Assembly: GCF_000292345.1 (NCBI RefSeq)
Contig: NZ_ALOU01000061.1
Coordinates: 40,524 to 104,523 of the forward strand
Reading direction: 5' to 3'
DNA: 64,000 nucleotides
Origin: Cupriavidus sp. BIS7
GTDB lineage: Bacteria; Pseudomonadota; Gammaproteobacteria; Burkholderiales; Burkholderiaceae
Shown here: piece by piece, positions 33,987 through 43,451 of the stretch
How positions within the stretch are numbered: position 1 is the stretch's first letter
Layout of the letters: the number at the start of each line of letters is the position of its first letter
Program-made: the position numbers and the translations under genes
The notes under the pieces: generated by a model
Told to the model about the DNA's origin: nothing
The model's input: the letters and a program-made list of their open reading frames with translations, nothing else
The model's database searches: none

Positions 33987-34700
33987 TCACGCCTCATTGG
34001 CGCCGCTGTACCAGTCGACGGTTGTGTCGAGGTACACAAGCCCCTTCTCGGTCAGACCAGGACGCATGTTGTACATATCGAGGCCCAGGACACCCGAGGC
34101 GAGCGTCTCGCGCTTGCCGGCCTCCAGCGCCTCACGCTCGGCGGCCTTGCGGGCAATCTCCGCAGCTTGAGGCCGCGCTACGACAACCACGCCATCATCG
34201 TCGGCCACGATTACATCCCCCGGACGGACCAGCGCACCAGCGCAGACCACGGGCACGTTGACCGCGCCAACAGTCTCCTTGACCGCCCCCTGGGCCGAGA
34301 TCGCACGGGACCAAACCGGGAAGCCCATAGCGTTGAGCGTCGCCACGTCGCGCACGCCGCAATCGATGATCAGCCCGCGCGCGCCACGTGCCTTCAGCGA
34401 AGTCGCCAGCAGATCGCCGAATACGCCGTCAGTGCAGTCGCTGACCAGACCCACGACGAGGATATCGCCCGGCTGAATCATCTCGACTGCCACATGAATC
34501 ATCCAGTTGTCGCCGGGATGCATCAGTACCGTAACCGCGCTGCCCGAAATTGCGGAGCCCGACTGGATTGGGCGAAGGTACGGTTTCATCAGGCCCGTCC
34601 GGCGCTGCGCCTCATGCACCGTGGCCACGCCGAATGTGCCAAGCGCTTCCACGTCGCCCTTGTCAGCGCGCAGGATATTGCGATAAGCGACGGTTCTCAT
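33987..34700 (-). CDS. galC: 4-carboxy-4-hydroxy-2-oxoadipate aldolase (RraA-like fold)
   Basis: The 237-residue protein belongs to the RraA/HMG-CHA aldolase family. GVATVHEAQRRTGLM at the N-terminus, GDILVVGLVSDCTDGVFGDLLATSLKARG around the active site, and IIDCGVRD with the metal-binding acid following the catalytic arginine all fit the class II pyruvate aldolases. These split 4-carboxy-4-hydroxy-2-oxoadipate into pyruvate and oxaloacetate at the end of the gallate and protocatechuate 4,5-cleavage routes. The start at 34700 has GGAGG before it and overlaps the upstream galB stop (ATGA). Pairing with a PIG-L-type hydratase makes the call stronger than for a lone RraA homologue. Confidence 0.88.
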   Translation of the reverse strand: MRTVAYRNILRADKGDVEALGTFGVATVHEAQRRTGLMKPYLRPIQSGSAISGSAVTVLMHPGDNWMIHVAVEMIQPGDILVVGLVSDCTDGVFGDLLATSLKARGARGLIIDCGVRDVATLNAMGFPVWSRAISAQGAVKETVGAVNVPVVCAGALVRPGDVIVADDDGVVVVARPQAAEIARKAAEREALEAGKRETLASGVLGLDMYNMRPGLTEKGLVYLDTTVDWYSGANEA

Positions 34701-35434
34701 GCCAGTACCTCCGAGACTTGCGGGAAGACTCGGGCATAGCCCTCGCCATAGGTGATCTTGCGATCGGAATTTCTCGTTGCCTGTGCGCCGCGTTGCAGCG
34801 CGACGCGCGTGTAGTACTCCCACAGGTGCTCCTGCGCCGCCATGGTCGCGAACGCACGCTGCTTCTTCTCCCAGACTGCCGAGATATCGAGCAGCACGTC
34901 CGGCTTCCAGTTGCATTGCTCCGGCTGATGCGGCTCGAACAGGAATACCGGCGGGGCGCCGATCACCGGCACTTCCGGCTTGTAGCCGTGCGCCTGGGCA
35001 ATGACGCGCGCTTCCTGCGCAACATGCGTGGCCAGTGGGTGATCGAAGTTGTAGATGTCCTCACGGGAGTGGCTCAACACCAGTTCCGGACGAATCTCGC
35101 GATAGATATCGGCCAGCCGCAACAGCGCCTCGTCGGGCACGCGCAGCGGGTAGTCGCCCAGGTCGAAGCACTCGAGCGTACCGCCCAGGATCTCGGCGGC
35201 CTGCTCGGCCTCGTCCCGGCGGGCCGCCTTGACGCGGTCCATCGTCATACCCGGCTGCCGCCACATCTTTGCGGACTCTCCGCGTTCGCCAAAAGACAGG
35301 CAGACAATGCGCACGTGGTAGCCGCGCTCGGCGTAGAGGGCAATCGCGCCGCCTGCACGCCAGACAAAGTCGGCCGCGTGGGCACTGACCACCAGGATGG
35401 AAGGCTTCGCAGCCGGAGTTTGATGTTCAGACAT
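34697..35434 (-). CDS. galB: 4-oxalomesaconate hydratase, PIG-L/LmbE family
   Basis: The 245-residue protein has the LmbE/PIG-L zinc fold: SAHAADFVWRAGGA near residue 17 (the usual AHPDD reads AHAAD), CLSFGERGES, and the HPLATHVAQEA stretch (about 131-141) with zinc histidines. GalB of Pseudomonas putida, a zinc-dependent hydratase of this fold, acts in gallate degradation just before the aldolase GalC. Here the two genes overlap by ATGA in that order. The AHAAD variant of the metal motif is typical for GalB-like proteins rather than deacetylases. The dioxygenase GalA and tautomerase GalD are not in the window. Confidence 0.85.
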   Translation of the reverse strand: MSEHQTPAAKPSILVVSAHAADFVWRAGGAIALYAERGYHVRIVCLSFGERGESAKMWRQPGMTMDRVKAARRDEAEQAAEILGGTLECFDLGDYPLRVPDEALLRLADIYREIRPELVLSHSREDIYNFDHPLATHVAQEARVIAQAHGYKPEVPVIGAPPVFLFEPHQPEQCNWKPDVLLDISAVWEKKQRAFATMAAQEHLWEYYTRVALQRGAQATRNSDRKITYGEGYARVFPQVSEVLA

Positions 35435-35453
35435 AAGCTTCGAAATGTAGGAC

Positions 35454-36461
35454 TCAGTCGGCCGTGATCCCGGCCTTGCGGATCACACCGCCCCAGGTTG
35501 TGGTTTCCGAACGAATGAACTGGCCAAACTGCTCCGGCGTGCCCGATACGATCGTCACGCCAAGCTGACCAAGTTGCTTGCGTACGTCAGCATCGTTCAG
35601 CGCGGCATTCGCCGCGGCGTTCAATTGCCGGACGACCGGCGCGGGCGTCTTGGCCGGTGCAACCAGACCCCACCAGACGGACGCCGTGAAGCCGGGCAAG
35701 CCCTCTTCCTTCGATGTCGGCACGTCGGGCAGCAGCGCAGAACGGTTGGCGCTGGCCACCGCCAGCGGCCGCAGCGTGCCGGACTTGATATGTGCGATCA
35801 CCTCGAGCGGGTTGATGGGCATGAACGTGATGCGCTCGCCCAGCAGGTCGGTAATCGCCGGCGCACCGCCCTTGTACGGGACGTGCAATACGTCGATCCC
35901 GGCCGATTCCTTGAGCATTTCACCAGCCAGATGACCCGAGCTGCCGTTGCCTGCCGAGCCATAGCTAAGCTTGCCCGGTTGCGCCTTTGCCTGGGCGATC
36001 AGCCCCTTCATTGACGTGATATTCGACTTGGCCGGCACCACCACTACCAGCGACGCCTCGCCGATGCGGGCCACCGGCGCAAAATCGGTGGCCGGGTTGA
36101 AGCTGAGCTTGTTGAACAGCGCGGCGTTCGTCGCCAGGCTGTTCGAAGCCATCATGATCGTGTAGCCATCGGCCGGCGCCCTGGCCACCAGGTCCATGCC
36201 GATGTTGGTGCTGGCACCGGGACGGTTGTCCACCACGATCGGCTGCTTGAGTAGCACGCTCATCCTCTGGCCCACAGCGCGCGCCACGATATCCACGGCG
36301 CCGCCCGCCGCGTAAGGCACCACCAGCCGGATCGGATGGTCGGGATACCCCTCGGCGCGGACCGCCTGCGCACCAAGTGCCAGCCCGGCGGCCAGCAGCG
36401 AGACCAGGAACGGGCGCCTGCCGCCCTGTGAAGCACAAATTCGAGCAAGCCCACGCAGCAT
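35454..36461 (-). CDS. Bug/TctC-type periplasmic tricarboxylate-family binding protein
   Basis: The 335-residue protein has a signal peptide (about 1-36, ending QAVRA-EGYP). It shows the Bug-family signature, YPDHPIRLVVPYAAGGAVDI, then VVDNRPGASTNIG, and the AGEMLKESAGIDVLHVPYKGG segment. These proteins bind carboxylated ligands for tripartite tricarboxylate transporters, but most Bug genes in beta-proteobacteria are orphans, as here. GGAG lies seven bases before the ATG. It heads the minus-strand unit with galB (19 bp gap) and galC. A gallate-pathway intermediate or an aromatic acid is a plausible ligand, by context only. Confidence 0.9.
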   Translation of the reverse strand: MLRGLARICASQGGRRPFLVSLLAAGLALGAQAVRAEGYPDHPIRLVVPYAAGGAVDIVARAVGQRMSVLLKQPIVVDNRPGASTNIGMDLVARAPADGYTIMMASNSLATNAALFNKLSFNPATDFAPVARIGEASLVVVVPAKSNITSMKGLIAQAKAQPGKLSYGSAGNGSSGHLAGEMLKESAGIDVLHVPYKGGAPAITDLLGERITFMPINPLEVIAHIKSGTLRPLAVASANRSALLPDVPTSKEEGLPGFTASVWWGLVAPAKTPAPVVRQLNAAANAALNDADVRKQLGQLGVTIVSGTPEQFGQFIRSETTTWGGVIRKAGITAD

Positions 36462-36562
36462 GTTGTCTCCAAGGAGTTATCGATTTCTCAAAACATTCTC
36501 GGTGCGGCTCGTGATACTGTCCAATATGTTTTCAGATGTCTCGTTATTTGGAATCAGTATCA

Positions 36563-37450
36563 ATGGACTTCCGTCAACTTCGCTATTTCGTGGCCGTGGC
36601 CGAGGCGTTGAGCTTCAGCGAGGCCGCCCGCCGGCTGCATGTCAGCCAGCCGCCGCTCAGCGTCCAGATCAAGGCACTGGAGGATGAACTGGGCAGTCCG
36701 CTGCTGGAGCGCTCGCGTCATCACGTGGCGCTGACGCCCGCCGGGGAGCTATTCCTGGACAAGGCGCGCGCGGCATTGGCCAACCTCGACGAGGCGCGCG
36801 ACGTGGTCAGGCAGGTTGCCTCTGGCGAGGCGGGCGAGATCCGGGTGGGATTTACCGCGTCCGTGCCGATGCAGGATGTGTTTCCACGTGCGGTGCATGC
36901 GTTCCGCGAAGCACATCGCCATGCGAAGCTCGAACTCGTCCACATGTCGACGGGCCAGCAGCTCCAGCAGCTTGAAAATGGCGAGATCGATATCGGATTC
37001 CTGCGGCCATCGCCGCAGTTCCGGCCGCCTGCGCGCATTGAAGTCCGCGAGGTTCTGGCGGACCGGCTGGTGGCGGTGCTGCCGCTCGGCCACCCACTGG
37101 TGAAATCGAAGACGCAGGAGCAGATCGATATCAGCGAGCTATCTGCGGAGCGGTTCCTGCTGTTCCCGCGTGGGCTCGGCTGCGGCCTGTTCGATCATGT
37201 GACCACACTGTGCAACCGCTCCGGCTTTGCGCCGAACGTTGCACAGGAAGCGCGCGAGGCCACCACCATTATCGGGCTGGTGGCCAGCGGCGCAGGGGTG
37301 TCGGTACTGCCGGAGATCTACGCGCGCACCGGCATACCCGGCGTGGCATATCGCCCCATCGCCGGGCCGGATGCGGGCAGCCGTATCCTGATGGCGCATC
37401 GGGCAGAGGCGCTATCGCCGATCATGAAACGGTTCGTGGGGTATTTCTAA
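36563..37450 (+). CDS. LysR-type regulator of the gal-like operon
   Basis: The 295-residue protein starts with the classical LysR beginning (MDFRQLRYFVAVAEALSFSE), a helix-turn-helix (AARRLHVSQPPLSVQIKALE) and a complete effector domain. PLSVQI is typical of the CatR/BenM-like subgroup. It is divergent from the Bug-galB-galC unit across about 100 bp, so it probably controls that unit in response to an aromatic intermediate. The family start at ATG 36563 was chosen over ATG 36536, which would add nine atypical residues. Confidence 0.9.
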   Translation: MDFRQLRYFVAVAEALSFSEAARRLHVSQPPLSVQIKALEDELGSPLLERSRHHVALTPAGELFLDKARAALANLDEARDVVRQVASGEAGEIRVGFTASVPMQDVFPRAVHAFREAHRHAKLELVHMSTGQQLQQLENGEIDIGFLRPSPQFRPPARIEVREVLADRLVAVLPLGHPLVKSKTQEQIDISELSAERFLLFPRGLGCGLFDHVTTLCNRSGFAPNVAQEAREATTIIGLVASGAGVSVLPEIYARTGIPGVAYRPIAGPDAGSRILMAHRAEALSPIMKRFVGYF

Positions 37451-37517
37451 GGCCTGAATGCGCGGATTGTCGGCTCCCCTCTTCCGCGTGCGGCCGAGGG
37501 GAGAAAACCAAAACCCA

Positions 37518-38735
37518 TCAACCGCCCGCCACCTTCACCAGTCCATCGGCACGGAACATCGCCTTGATCCCGCGTACCGCCTGACGGATGCGCGATTCAT
37601 TCTCGATCAGGGCGAAGCGCACATACTCGTCGCCGTAGTCGCCAAACCCGATGCCTGGCGACACCGAAACCTTCGCCTTGGCCAGAAGCTGCTTGGAAAA
37701 CTCCAGAGACCCGAGCGCGCGATAGGGCTCCGGAATCCGCGCCCAGATGTACATCGATGCCTTCGGAATATCAACCGGCCAGCCCGACTCGATCAGGCCG
37801 CGCGCCAGCACGTCGCGGCGCGACTGATACTGGGCCGCAATTTCCTTCACGCACTGCTGATCGCCTTCGAGCGCGGCAATCGCAGCGACCTGCAACGGCG
37901 TGAACGTGCCGTAGTCGTGATAGCTCTTGATCCGCGTCAGCGCGGCCACAAGATCCGGGTTGCCGACCATGAAGCCGATCCGCCAGCCGGCCATGTTGTA
38001 GCTCTTGGACAGCGTGAAGAATTCCACGGCGATGTCCTTCGCGCCCGGCACCTGCATGATCGACGGCGCCTTCCAGCCGTCGAAAACGATATCGGCGTAG
38101 GCCAGGTCATGCACGACGAAAATGTCGTGCTTGCGGGCCAGCGCAATGACGCGTTCGAAGAAATCGAGTTCCACGCAGGCCGCCGTCGGGTTCGACGGAA
38201 AGCCCAGCACGATCATCTTCGGCTTTGGGTAACTGCCGCGAATCGCGCGCTCGAGTTCGGCGAAGAAGTCGATACCCGGCGTGAGCGGTACCGATCGGAT
38301 ATCGGCCCCGGCAATCACCGCGCCATAGATATGGATCGGATAGCTCGGATCGGGCACCAGCACCGTATCGCCCCGATCCAGCGTGGCCAGCATCAGATGC
38401 GCAAGGCCTTCCTTCGAGCCAATCGTGACGATGGCTTCCTTGTCCGGGTCGATCTCCACGTCATAGCGCTCGCGGTACCAGTGCGAGATAGCGCGGCGCA
38501 GGCGCGGAATCCCCTTCGACGCCGAATAGCCATGGGTATCGGGCCGCTGCGCGGCATCGACGAGCTTGGCCACGATATGCGGCGGCGTTGCGCCATCGGG
38601 GTTGCCCATGCTCATGTCGATGATGTCCTCGCCACGGCGGCGGGCGGCCATCTTGAGCTCGGCGGTGATATTGAAAACGTACGGGGGGAGACGATCGATG
38701 CGCGCAAAGCGGCGCTTGCCGGAATCGGCAGTCAT
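37518..38735 (-). CDS. PLP-dependent aminotransferase, AlaC-like (class I/II)
   Basis: The 405-residue protein is a fold type I aminotransferase of the AlaC/aspartate aminotransferase group. [17 protein letters not shown] is the usual N-terminus, [12 protein letters not shown] follows, the cofactor lysine is in [15 protein letters not shown], and [14 protein letters not shown] is near the C-terminus. AlaC-type enzymes transfer amino groups between glutamate and pyruvate; the substrate here is inferred. The start at 38735 has AGGA (in AAGGACTCCTGCC) before it. It stands alone, convergent with the LysR gene. Confidence 0.9.
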   Translation of the reverse strand: MTADSGKRRFARIDRLPPYVFNITAELKMAARRRGEDIIDMSMGNPDGATPPHIVAKLVDAAQRPDTHGYSASKGIPRLRRAISHWYRERYDVEIDPDKEAIVTIGSKEGLAHLMLATLDRGDTVLVPDPSYPIHIYGAVIAGADIRSVPLTPGIDFFAELERAIRGSYPKPKMIVLGFPSNPTAACVELDFFERVIALARKHDIFVVHDLAYADIVFDGWKAPSIMQVPGAKDIAVEFFTLSKSYNMAGWRIGFMVGNPDLVAALTRIKSYHDYGTFTPLQVAAIAALEGDQQCVKEIAAQYQSRRDVLARGLIESGWPVDIPKASMYIWARIPEPYRALGSLEFSKQLLAKAKVSVSPGIGFGDYGDEYVRFALIENESRIRQAVRGIKAMFRADGLVKVAGG

Positions 38736-38880
38736 GGCAGGAGTCCTTACGTAAGCGCCCGGAACCGTCCGAGCGACGTCGTGACCGCTGTCTCGGTCAC
38801 TGGGGAATGAATGTAGCAAGACGCGCGCATTCGCACAACAGGCAAAAGGCAAAAGGCAAAAGGCAGCGCGCCAGACAGCG

Positions 38881-39276
38881 CTACTGGAACAGGCCGCCGG
38901 GCGGCTTTGTCGGACGATCGGGAGGAAGGTTGCGCACGATGCAATCGAGGGCTTCGGCGTTAGGCTTGACGCCGCCCATTGCGCCGGCAATGGCATCGCG
39001 ATACTGGGGCACCGTGATACGGCTGTAGTAGAGCCTGGAAGTCTGGTCGAGCCAGTAGACGTAATCGCTGTCGCTGTCCCCGCTGCCGCTACGCAACCAT
39101 TCGCCAAGGTTGCGATTGCCAAGCCGCGTATCGCCGCACGCGTCCTGGACCTTGTCGAGATACTTGTTGAGGCCATGGGCCTCGTAGTTGCGCACGGAGT
39201 CCGGCGCACAGGCAGTCATGGCAATGGCAGTAGTCGCGGCAAAGACAAACAACGGCGACAGGCGAAGGCGCAACAT
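38881..39276 (-). CDS. Small lipoprotein, 131 residues
   Basis: The protein begins with a signal peptide and lipobox ([13 protein letters not shown], Cys about 22). Its soluble part contains [20 protein letters not shown] and ends in a proline-rich tail ([12 protein letters not shown]). I know no function for it. The cysteine pair after the lipid anchor could form a disulfide. The chosen start at 39276 gives the signal peptide; the longer frame upstream has none. Confidence 0.65.
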   Translation of the reverse strand: MLRLRLSPLFVFAATTAIAMTACAPDSVRNYEAHGLNKYLDKVQDACGDTRLGNRNLGEWLRSGSGDSDSDYVYWLDQTSRLYYSRITVPQYRDAIAGAMGGVKPNAEALDCIVRNLPPDRPTKPPGGLFQ

Positions 39277-39370
39277 GGCAGGTCCCGTGTCGGTTGGTTT
39301 GCAAACTAGTGTAGCCCTGCCTCCACCGCCCGGGAGCCCGATCCGAAAAATTTCAGGTGCCGCGCTCAGA

Positions 39371-40183
39371 CTAGTCGTCGATCGTCTCGTGCACCGCCGC
39401 GTTGCCGCGCTTCCAGTAGGCCGATGCACGAATGCGCGCGCGGTCGATGCCGCGCTCGCCCACCAGGTGCTGGCGCACGTCGCGCATGGCCGCGGCCTCG
39501 CCGGCAGCCCAGACATAACCCTCGCCTTGCGGCAGGCTCAGCCAGCGCAACGTCGGCGCAATCTGGCTGCCCTCGGGCCTGCCTTCGCGATGGACCCAGT
39601 GCACCTCCGCATGCGGGCCGGTGGCCAGCGGAATTTGCGCCGAAGCGTCGGACACTTCCGCCACCACGATCACGCGGGCATCAGGGCCGAGTTCCTCGAT
39701 GCGCCGCGCGATCGCCGGCAGTGCAGTATCGTCGCCAATCAGCAGATGCCAGTCGAATCCGTGCGGAATCACGAACGATCCGCGCGGGCCGCCAACGCCC
39801 AGATACTGCCCCGGACGCGCCTGCGCGGCCCACGTGGAAGCGGGACCGTCGCCATGCAGCACGAACTCGATATCAAGCTCGCCAGCCACGGCATCGTGGC
39901 GGCGCGGCGTGTAGTCGCGCGCCTGCGGACGCGGCTGGCCCTCGGGAAAGCTGATGCCGTCTGCCCCCACTAGAGGCAGCACCGGTTTCTCGGCGCCGGC
40001 AGGCGGGAAGAACACCTTGATGTGATCGTCAAAGGAGGCGGAGACGAAGTCGGCAAGATCTTCACCGGCCAGCGTCACGCGCAGCAACTGTGGCGATACC
40101 TTGCGTGTGCGCAGCACCTGGAGCAGGCGCATCCTGAGCGGATGGCGCACGCGCTCGACGGTCAGGTTTGGGGCTTCAGTCAT
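39371..40183 (-). CDS. Siderophore-interacting FAD-binding ferric reductase, YqjH/ViuB-like
   Basis: The 270-residue protein is a siderophore-interacting family flavoprotein. The FAD loop RDYTPRRHD (about 88-96) replaces the classic RxYS motif. A glycine-rich GPRGSFVIP follows, and the NAD-like half carries LIGDDTALPAIARRIEEL and YVWAAGEAAAMRDVRQHL. Family members reduce ferric siderophores or ferric citrate with NADPH (ViuB, E. coli YqjH/NfeF). It overlaps the PadR regulator gene upstream (ATGA, 40180-40183), exactly the YqjI-YqjH partnership known in E. coli, but here in one operon. Confidence 0.92.
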   Translation of the reverse strand: MTEAPNLTVERVRHPLRMRLLQVLRTRKVSPQLLRVTLAGEDLADFVSASFDDHIKVFFPPAGAEKPVLPLVGADGISFPEGQPRPQARDYTPRRHDAVAGELDIEFVLHGDGPASTWAAQARPGQYLGVGGPRGSFVIPHGFDWHLLIGDDTALPAIARRIEELGPDARVIVVAEVSDASAQIPLATGPHAEVHWVHREGRPEGSQIAPTLRWLSLPQGEGYVWAAGEAAAMRDVRQHLVGERGIDRARIRASAYWKRGNAAVHETIDD

Positions 40184-40872
40184 GCAGGCTTGCCTCCCGA
40201 CTCGATGTCATCCGCGGCGCGGTTCAGGATGGCCGCAATCCGGCGCTGCTCGTCGGGCGATGCGCCGCTGCGCTGGGCCAGCGCCTGCTTGAGCCGCATG
40301 CGCGCCTCCACGAACTCGGGCGCCCATCCGCCCTGCTCGGGCTCGCGCTGCGGTTCGCCACGCATGGCGCGGCGCATCCAGTCCATCTTGCGGGCCACGT
40401 GCTGCAGGCGAGCCACCATCTGTTCAAGCCGTTCGCGATTCTCGTCGAGGTAGGCCCGTCCTGGCTCTGCAAGCTGGTAGCGCTTCTTGTTGCCTTCGGT
40501 GTCGACCGTCGCGTAACCGAGGTCTTCCAGAAAAGTAAGTGCCGGATAAACCACGCCGGGGCTCGGCTTGTAGAACCCGCCGGTGCGCGCCTCCAGCGCC
40601 TTGATCAGCTCGTAGCCGTGCGAAGGCTTTTCTTCGAGCAGCGAGAGCAGCAGAAGCTGCAGGTCTTCGGCGCTGAACTTGCGGCCGCGGCGCAGGCTTT
40701 CGCCATCGAAACCGTCCGAGCCATCCCAGTCACCACCGCCGCCGCGGGACCAGAAGCTGCCACCGCGCCCCATCGAATAGATCAGCACGCGCAAGCCTTC
40801 GTGGCGATGACCGCGCGAATGACCTTGCCCCATCTGGCCCCAATGGCCCCTATAACCGAAGCAGTCCCTCAT
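40180..40872 (-). CDS. PadR-family metal-responsive repressor, YqjI-like
   Basis: The 230-residue regulator has a histidine/glycine-rich N-terminal tail of about 65 residues (for example QGHSRGHRHEG) followed by a PadR winged helix (EEKPSHGYELIKALEARTGG, FYKPSPGVVYPALTFLEDLGY). E. coli YqjI has a similar metal-binding His/Cys tail, responds to nickel and represses the neighbouring ferric reductase yqjH. This protein is translationally coupled to a YqjH-like gene. A perfect 20-bp palindrome lies 18 bp before its start codon. Start 40872 has GAGTGCAATC upstream, a weak ribosome binding site; longer frames run through the palindrome and are rejected. Confidence 0.88.
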   Translation of the reverse strand: MRDCFGYRGHWGQMGQGHSRGHRHEGLRVLIYSMGRGGSFWSRGGGGDWDGSDGFDGESLRRGRKFSAEDLQLLLLSLLEEKPSHGYELIKALEARTGGFYKPSPGVVYPALTFLEDLGYATVDTEGNKKRYQLAEPGRAYLDENRERLEQMVARLQHVARKMDWMRRAMRGEPQREPEQGGWAPEFVEARMRLKQALAQRSGASPDEQRRIAAILNRAADDIESGGKPA

Positions 40873-40889
40873 GATTGCACTCCGATAAG

Positions 40890-40909
40890 TCTTACGATGC
40901 ATCGTAAGA
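40890..40909. promoter_or_regulatory. 20-bp perfect palindrome, likely YqjI-like operator
   Basis: tcttacgatgcatcgtaaga is a perfect palindrome 18 bp before the PadR gene. A second small symmetric element (tcgtacga, 40916-40923) lies just beyond it in an A/T-rich segment suited to a promoter. PadR-type repressors bind such symmetric sites near their own promoters. Confidence 0.75.
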
Positions 40910-41038
40910 TATATATCGTACGACATAAAGTCAAGATGAAATCCGGGCTTGCGTGCTACCCGCATGTTGCTGTCACAATGCAAGTTACTTGAGCCATGCA
41001 CGCTCAACGGCCCCACCCCGAACAACAGGAGACACGCA

Positions 41039-41632
41039 ATGAGCAAGCAGGTGGAGTTTTTCTTTGACTTCGGCAGCCCGTACTCGTACCTCGCGTACAA
41101 GGAACTGCCGCGCATCGCGGCACGCACCGGGGCCACCATCGTCTGGCGGCCGATGCTGCTGGGCGGCGTGTTCAAGGCAACGGGCAACCATAGCCCGGCG
41201 GAGATTCCCGCCAAGAGCAAATGGTCGAACGGGGATATTGCGCGATGGGCTCGGCGCTATGACGCCCCATTCCGGTATAACCCGTTCTTTCCGGTCAACA
41301 CGCTGGCACTGATGCGTGGTGCCATCGGCTACCAGCGCAAGGGCGAAGCCGAGTTCCATCGCTACGTCGACATCATCTTCAGCGCGATGTGGGAGAACGG
41401 GAAAGACCTCAACGATCCGAACGAGATCGGCAAGGTGCTGGTGGCCGCTGGATTCGACCCGCGCGAGGCGCTGGCGATGCTGGACGACCCCGAGGTCAAG
41501 GCGGAACTCAAGCGCGTGACCGAAGAAGCCGTGGCGCGCGGCATCTTCGGCGCGCCAAGCTTTATCGTCGATGGCGAACTGTTCTGGGGCAACGATCGCC
41601 TGACGTTCGTCGAGGAACAGCTCGCCACCTGA
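41039..41632 (+). CDS. 2-hydroxychromene-2-carboxylate isomerase family protein (DsbA-like fold)
   Basis: The 197-residue protein begins VEFFFDFGSPYSYLAYKEL, the signature of the HCCA isomerase/glutathione S-transferase kappa family. It continues with RPMLLGGVFKATGN and the C-terminal GIFGAPSFIVDGELFWGNDRL, which holds the conserved cis-proline. These enzymes use glutathione for isomerisation (as NahD in naphthalene degradation) or act on other thiol substrates. No naphthalene genes are nearby, so the physiological substrate is unknown. It is divergent from the PadR gene; GGAG lies before the ATG. Confidence 0.9.
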   Translation: MSKQVEFFFDFGSPYSYLAYKELPRIAARTGATIVWRPMLLGGVFKATGNHSPAEIPAKSKWSNGDIARWARRYDAPFRYNPFFPVNTLALMRGAIGYQRKGEAEFHRYVDIIFSAMWENGKDLNDPNEIGKVLVAAGFDPREALAMLDDPEVKAELKRVTEEAVARGIFGAPSFIVDGELFWGNDRLTFVEEQLAT

Positions 41633-41682
41633 GGTTAGTCACCTGAGGCGGGTCGCCTGAGGCGCCCCACCCCAACGCGTGA

Positions 41683-43230
41683 TCAGGCCGCCAGCTTGAA
41701 CGTCGTGACTGCGGCGGCAAGGTGGCCGGCCTGCGATTCAAGCGAATCGGCGGCGGCGGCGGCCTGCTCGACCAGCGCTGCGTTCTGCTGGTTCACCTGC
41801 TCCATCTGGGAGACCGCCTCGCTGACCTGCGTGATGCCCGAGGATTGCTCGATCGACGCGGCCGAGATTTCGCTGACCGTATCGGCCAGGCGCTGCACGG
41901 CCACCACGATATCCTCGATCGTGCTGCCCGCCTGCTCCACCTGGGCGCTGCCGGCGCCCACCTTGTCGACCGACGAATCGATCAGCGACTTGATCTCCTT
42001 GGCCGCACCCGCACTGCGCTGAGCCAGCGCACGGACCTCGCCCGCCACCACGGCAAAGCCACGGCCCTGCTCGCCGGCGCGCGCCGCTTCCACGGCAGCG
42101 TTCAGCGCCAGGATATTGGTCTGGAAGGCGATGCCGTCGATCACGCCGATGATGTCGACGATCTTCTGCGAACTCGCATTGATCTCGCTCATCGTCTGCA
42201 CCACGCCGCGCACCACTTCGCCGCCGCGCGACGCCAGATCGGCCGCATTGCGTGCCAGGTCGCTCGCGCGCGTGGCGCTTTCCGCGTTGTTCGCGACCGT
42301 CGAGGTCAGTTGCTCCATGCTGGCCGCGGTCTGTTCGAGCGCGGACGACTGTTCTTCCGTACGCGACGACAGGTCGGTGTTGCCCGCGGCGATTTCGCGC
42401 GCACCGATCGTCACGGCATCGGAGCCCGCACGCACCTTTGCCACGGTCTGCGTCAGCCCGGCCTGCATGCGCGACAGCGCGCGCAGCAACTGGCCGATTT
42501 CATTGCGGCCGGCCTCCGGGACCTTGATGGTCAGGTCGCCGTCTGCCACACGCATGATCAGGTCGCAGGCCTGATGCAGCGGCGTCACCACCAGCTTGCG
42601 CAGCGCCAGGTGAACGACGGTAATGAGCAGCACCGACGCCGCCAGGCCAACGCACACCAGGATCAGCACGCGATTGAAGCGGGTGCGGTTTTCCACCATC
42701 GCCGATTCGTTGCGCTGCGTGGCAAACGCCTGGAAGCGCTCGACGCCAGCCGAGTAAGCGGCACCGGTTGACGTGATGTCCTTGTCGTTGATCGCTGCAT
42801 AGCCGTCGGCATCATCCTTGCGCAGGGCTTCAAGCCCACGCTGCACCGCCTCGATGTGGGCATGGCCCGCGCTTGCAACGTCCTCGCGCGTGGAGGCATC
42901 CTGCCCGGCCAGCACTGCTGCGTTAGCAAAGCGGTCGAGTTCATCGACCGACTTGCGGATGGAGCCTTCCGCGCTCTTGATCGCATCGGCATTCACACCG
43001 CCGCCTGCCTTGGCCGAACTGTACGCGCGCGTCAGTGCCGAGCGGGCGCGGGTCATGTCCTTGTAGGCGTCATTGAGCAGCAGCGCACGCGCCGAGACCA
43101 GATGGATGTTTTCTGCGGAGTCGCTGGCGGCATGAAGCTGGCTCACGCCCAGGCCAGCGCCAAAGACGATCATCAGTCCGAAAATCACCAGGGTGGCCAG
43201 CAGGCCGTGGCGGATGCTCAGGTTGTTCAT
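41683..43230 (-). CDS. Methyl-accepting chemotaxis protein with four-helix-bundle sensor
   Basis: The 515-residue protein has a first membrane helix (about 10-30), a periplasmic four-helix-bundle-like sensor of about 160 residues, a second helix (about 190-210), a HAMP domain and a long signalling hairpin. The hairpin tip [20 protein letters not shown] appears as [20 protein letters not shown]. Adaptation helices contain glutamate/glutamine pairs (EEQSSALEQTA). There is no C-terminal CheR-docking pentapeptide. It is a Tsr/Tar-class receptor of unknown ligand. Confidence 0.94.
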   Translation of the reverse strand: MNNLSIRHGLLATLVIFGLMIVFGAGLGVSQLHAASDSAENIHLVSARALLLNDAYKDMTRARSALTRAYSSAKAGGGVNADAIKSAEGSIRKSVDELDRFANAAVLAGQDASTREDVASAGHAHIEAVQRGLEALRKDDADGYAAINDKDITSTGAAYSAGVERFQAFATQRNESAMVENRTRFNRVLILVCVGLAASVLLITVVHLALRKLVVTPLHQACDLIMRVADGDLTIKVPEAGRNEIGQLLRALSRMQAGLTQTVAKVRAGSDAVTIGAREIAAGNTDLSSRTEEQSSALEQTAASMEQLTSTVANNAESATRASDLARNAADLASRGGEVVRGVVQTMSEINASSQKIVDIIGVIDGIAFQTNILALNAAVEAARAGEQGRGFAVVAGEVRALAQRSAGAAKEIKSLIDSSVDKVGAGSAQVEQAGSTIEDIVVAVQRLADTVSEISAASIEQSSGITQVSEAVSQMEQVNQQNAALVEQAAAAADSLESQAGHLAAAVTTFKLAA

Positions 43231-43451
43231 GTGGCTTGAGTTTCAAGGGTGCAAGCCAGCCTTAACGACGCCCGAGCTTGAAGCTTGAGATCTTTGGAGT
43301 CACACGTTTGCGTCAGATCAAATTAGAACCTTGCAAGAGGCGTTAGATCCACATCCCTCTAGCGATGCCTCTCGCCGTGATACGCTGTCGCACCGCTGCT
43401 CCCATACCGGCCGCATCGATTTCCTGACGGTCAGTCACCCGCCACTCCGCC

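Noticed and set aside
41630..41675. Three near-copies of cacctgagg after the HCCA-isomerase-like gene
   Set aside because: Short and imperfect, probably slippage in a spacer; no structure or function indicated.
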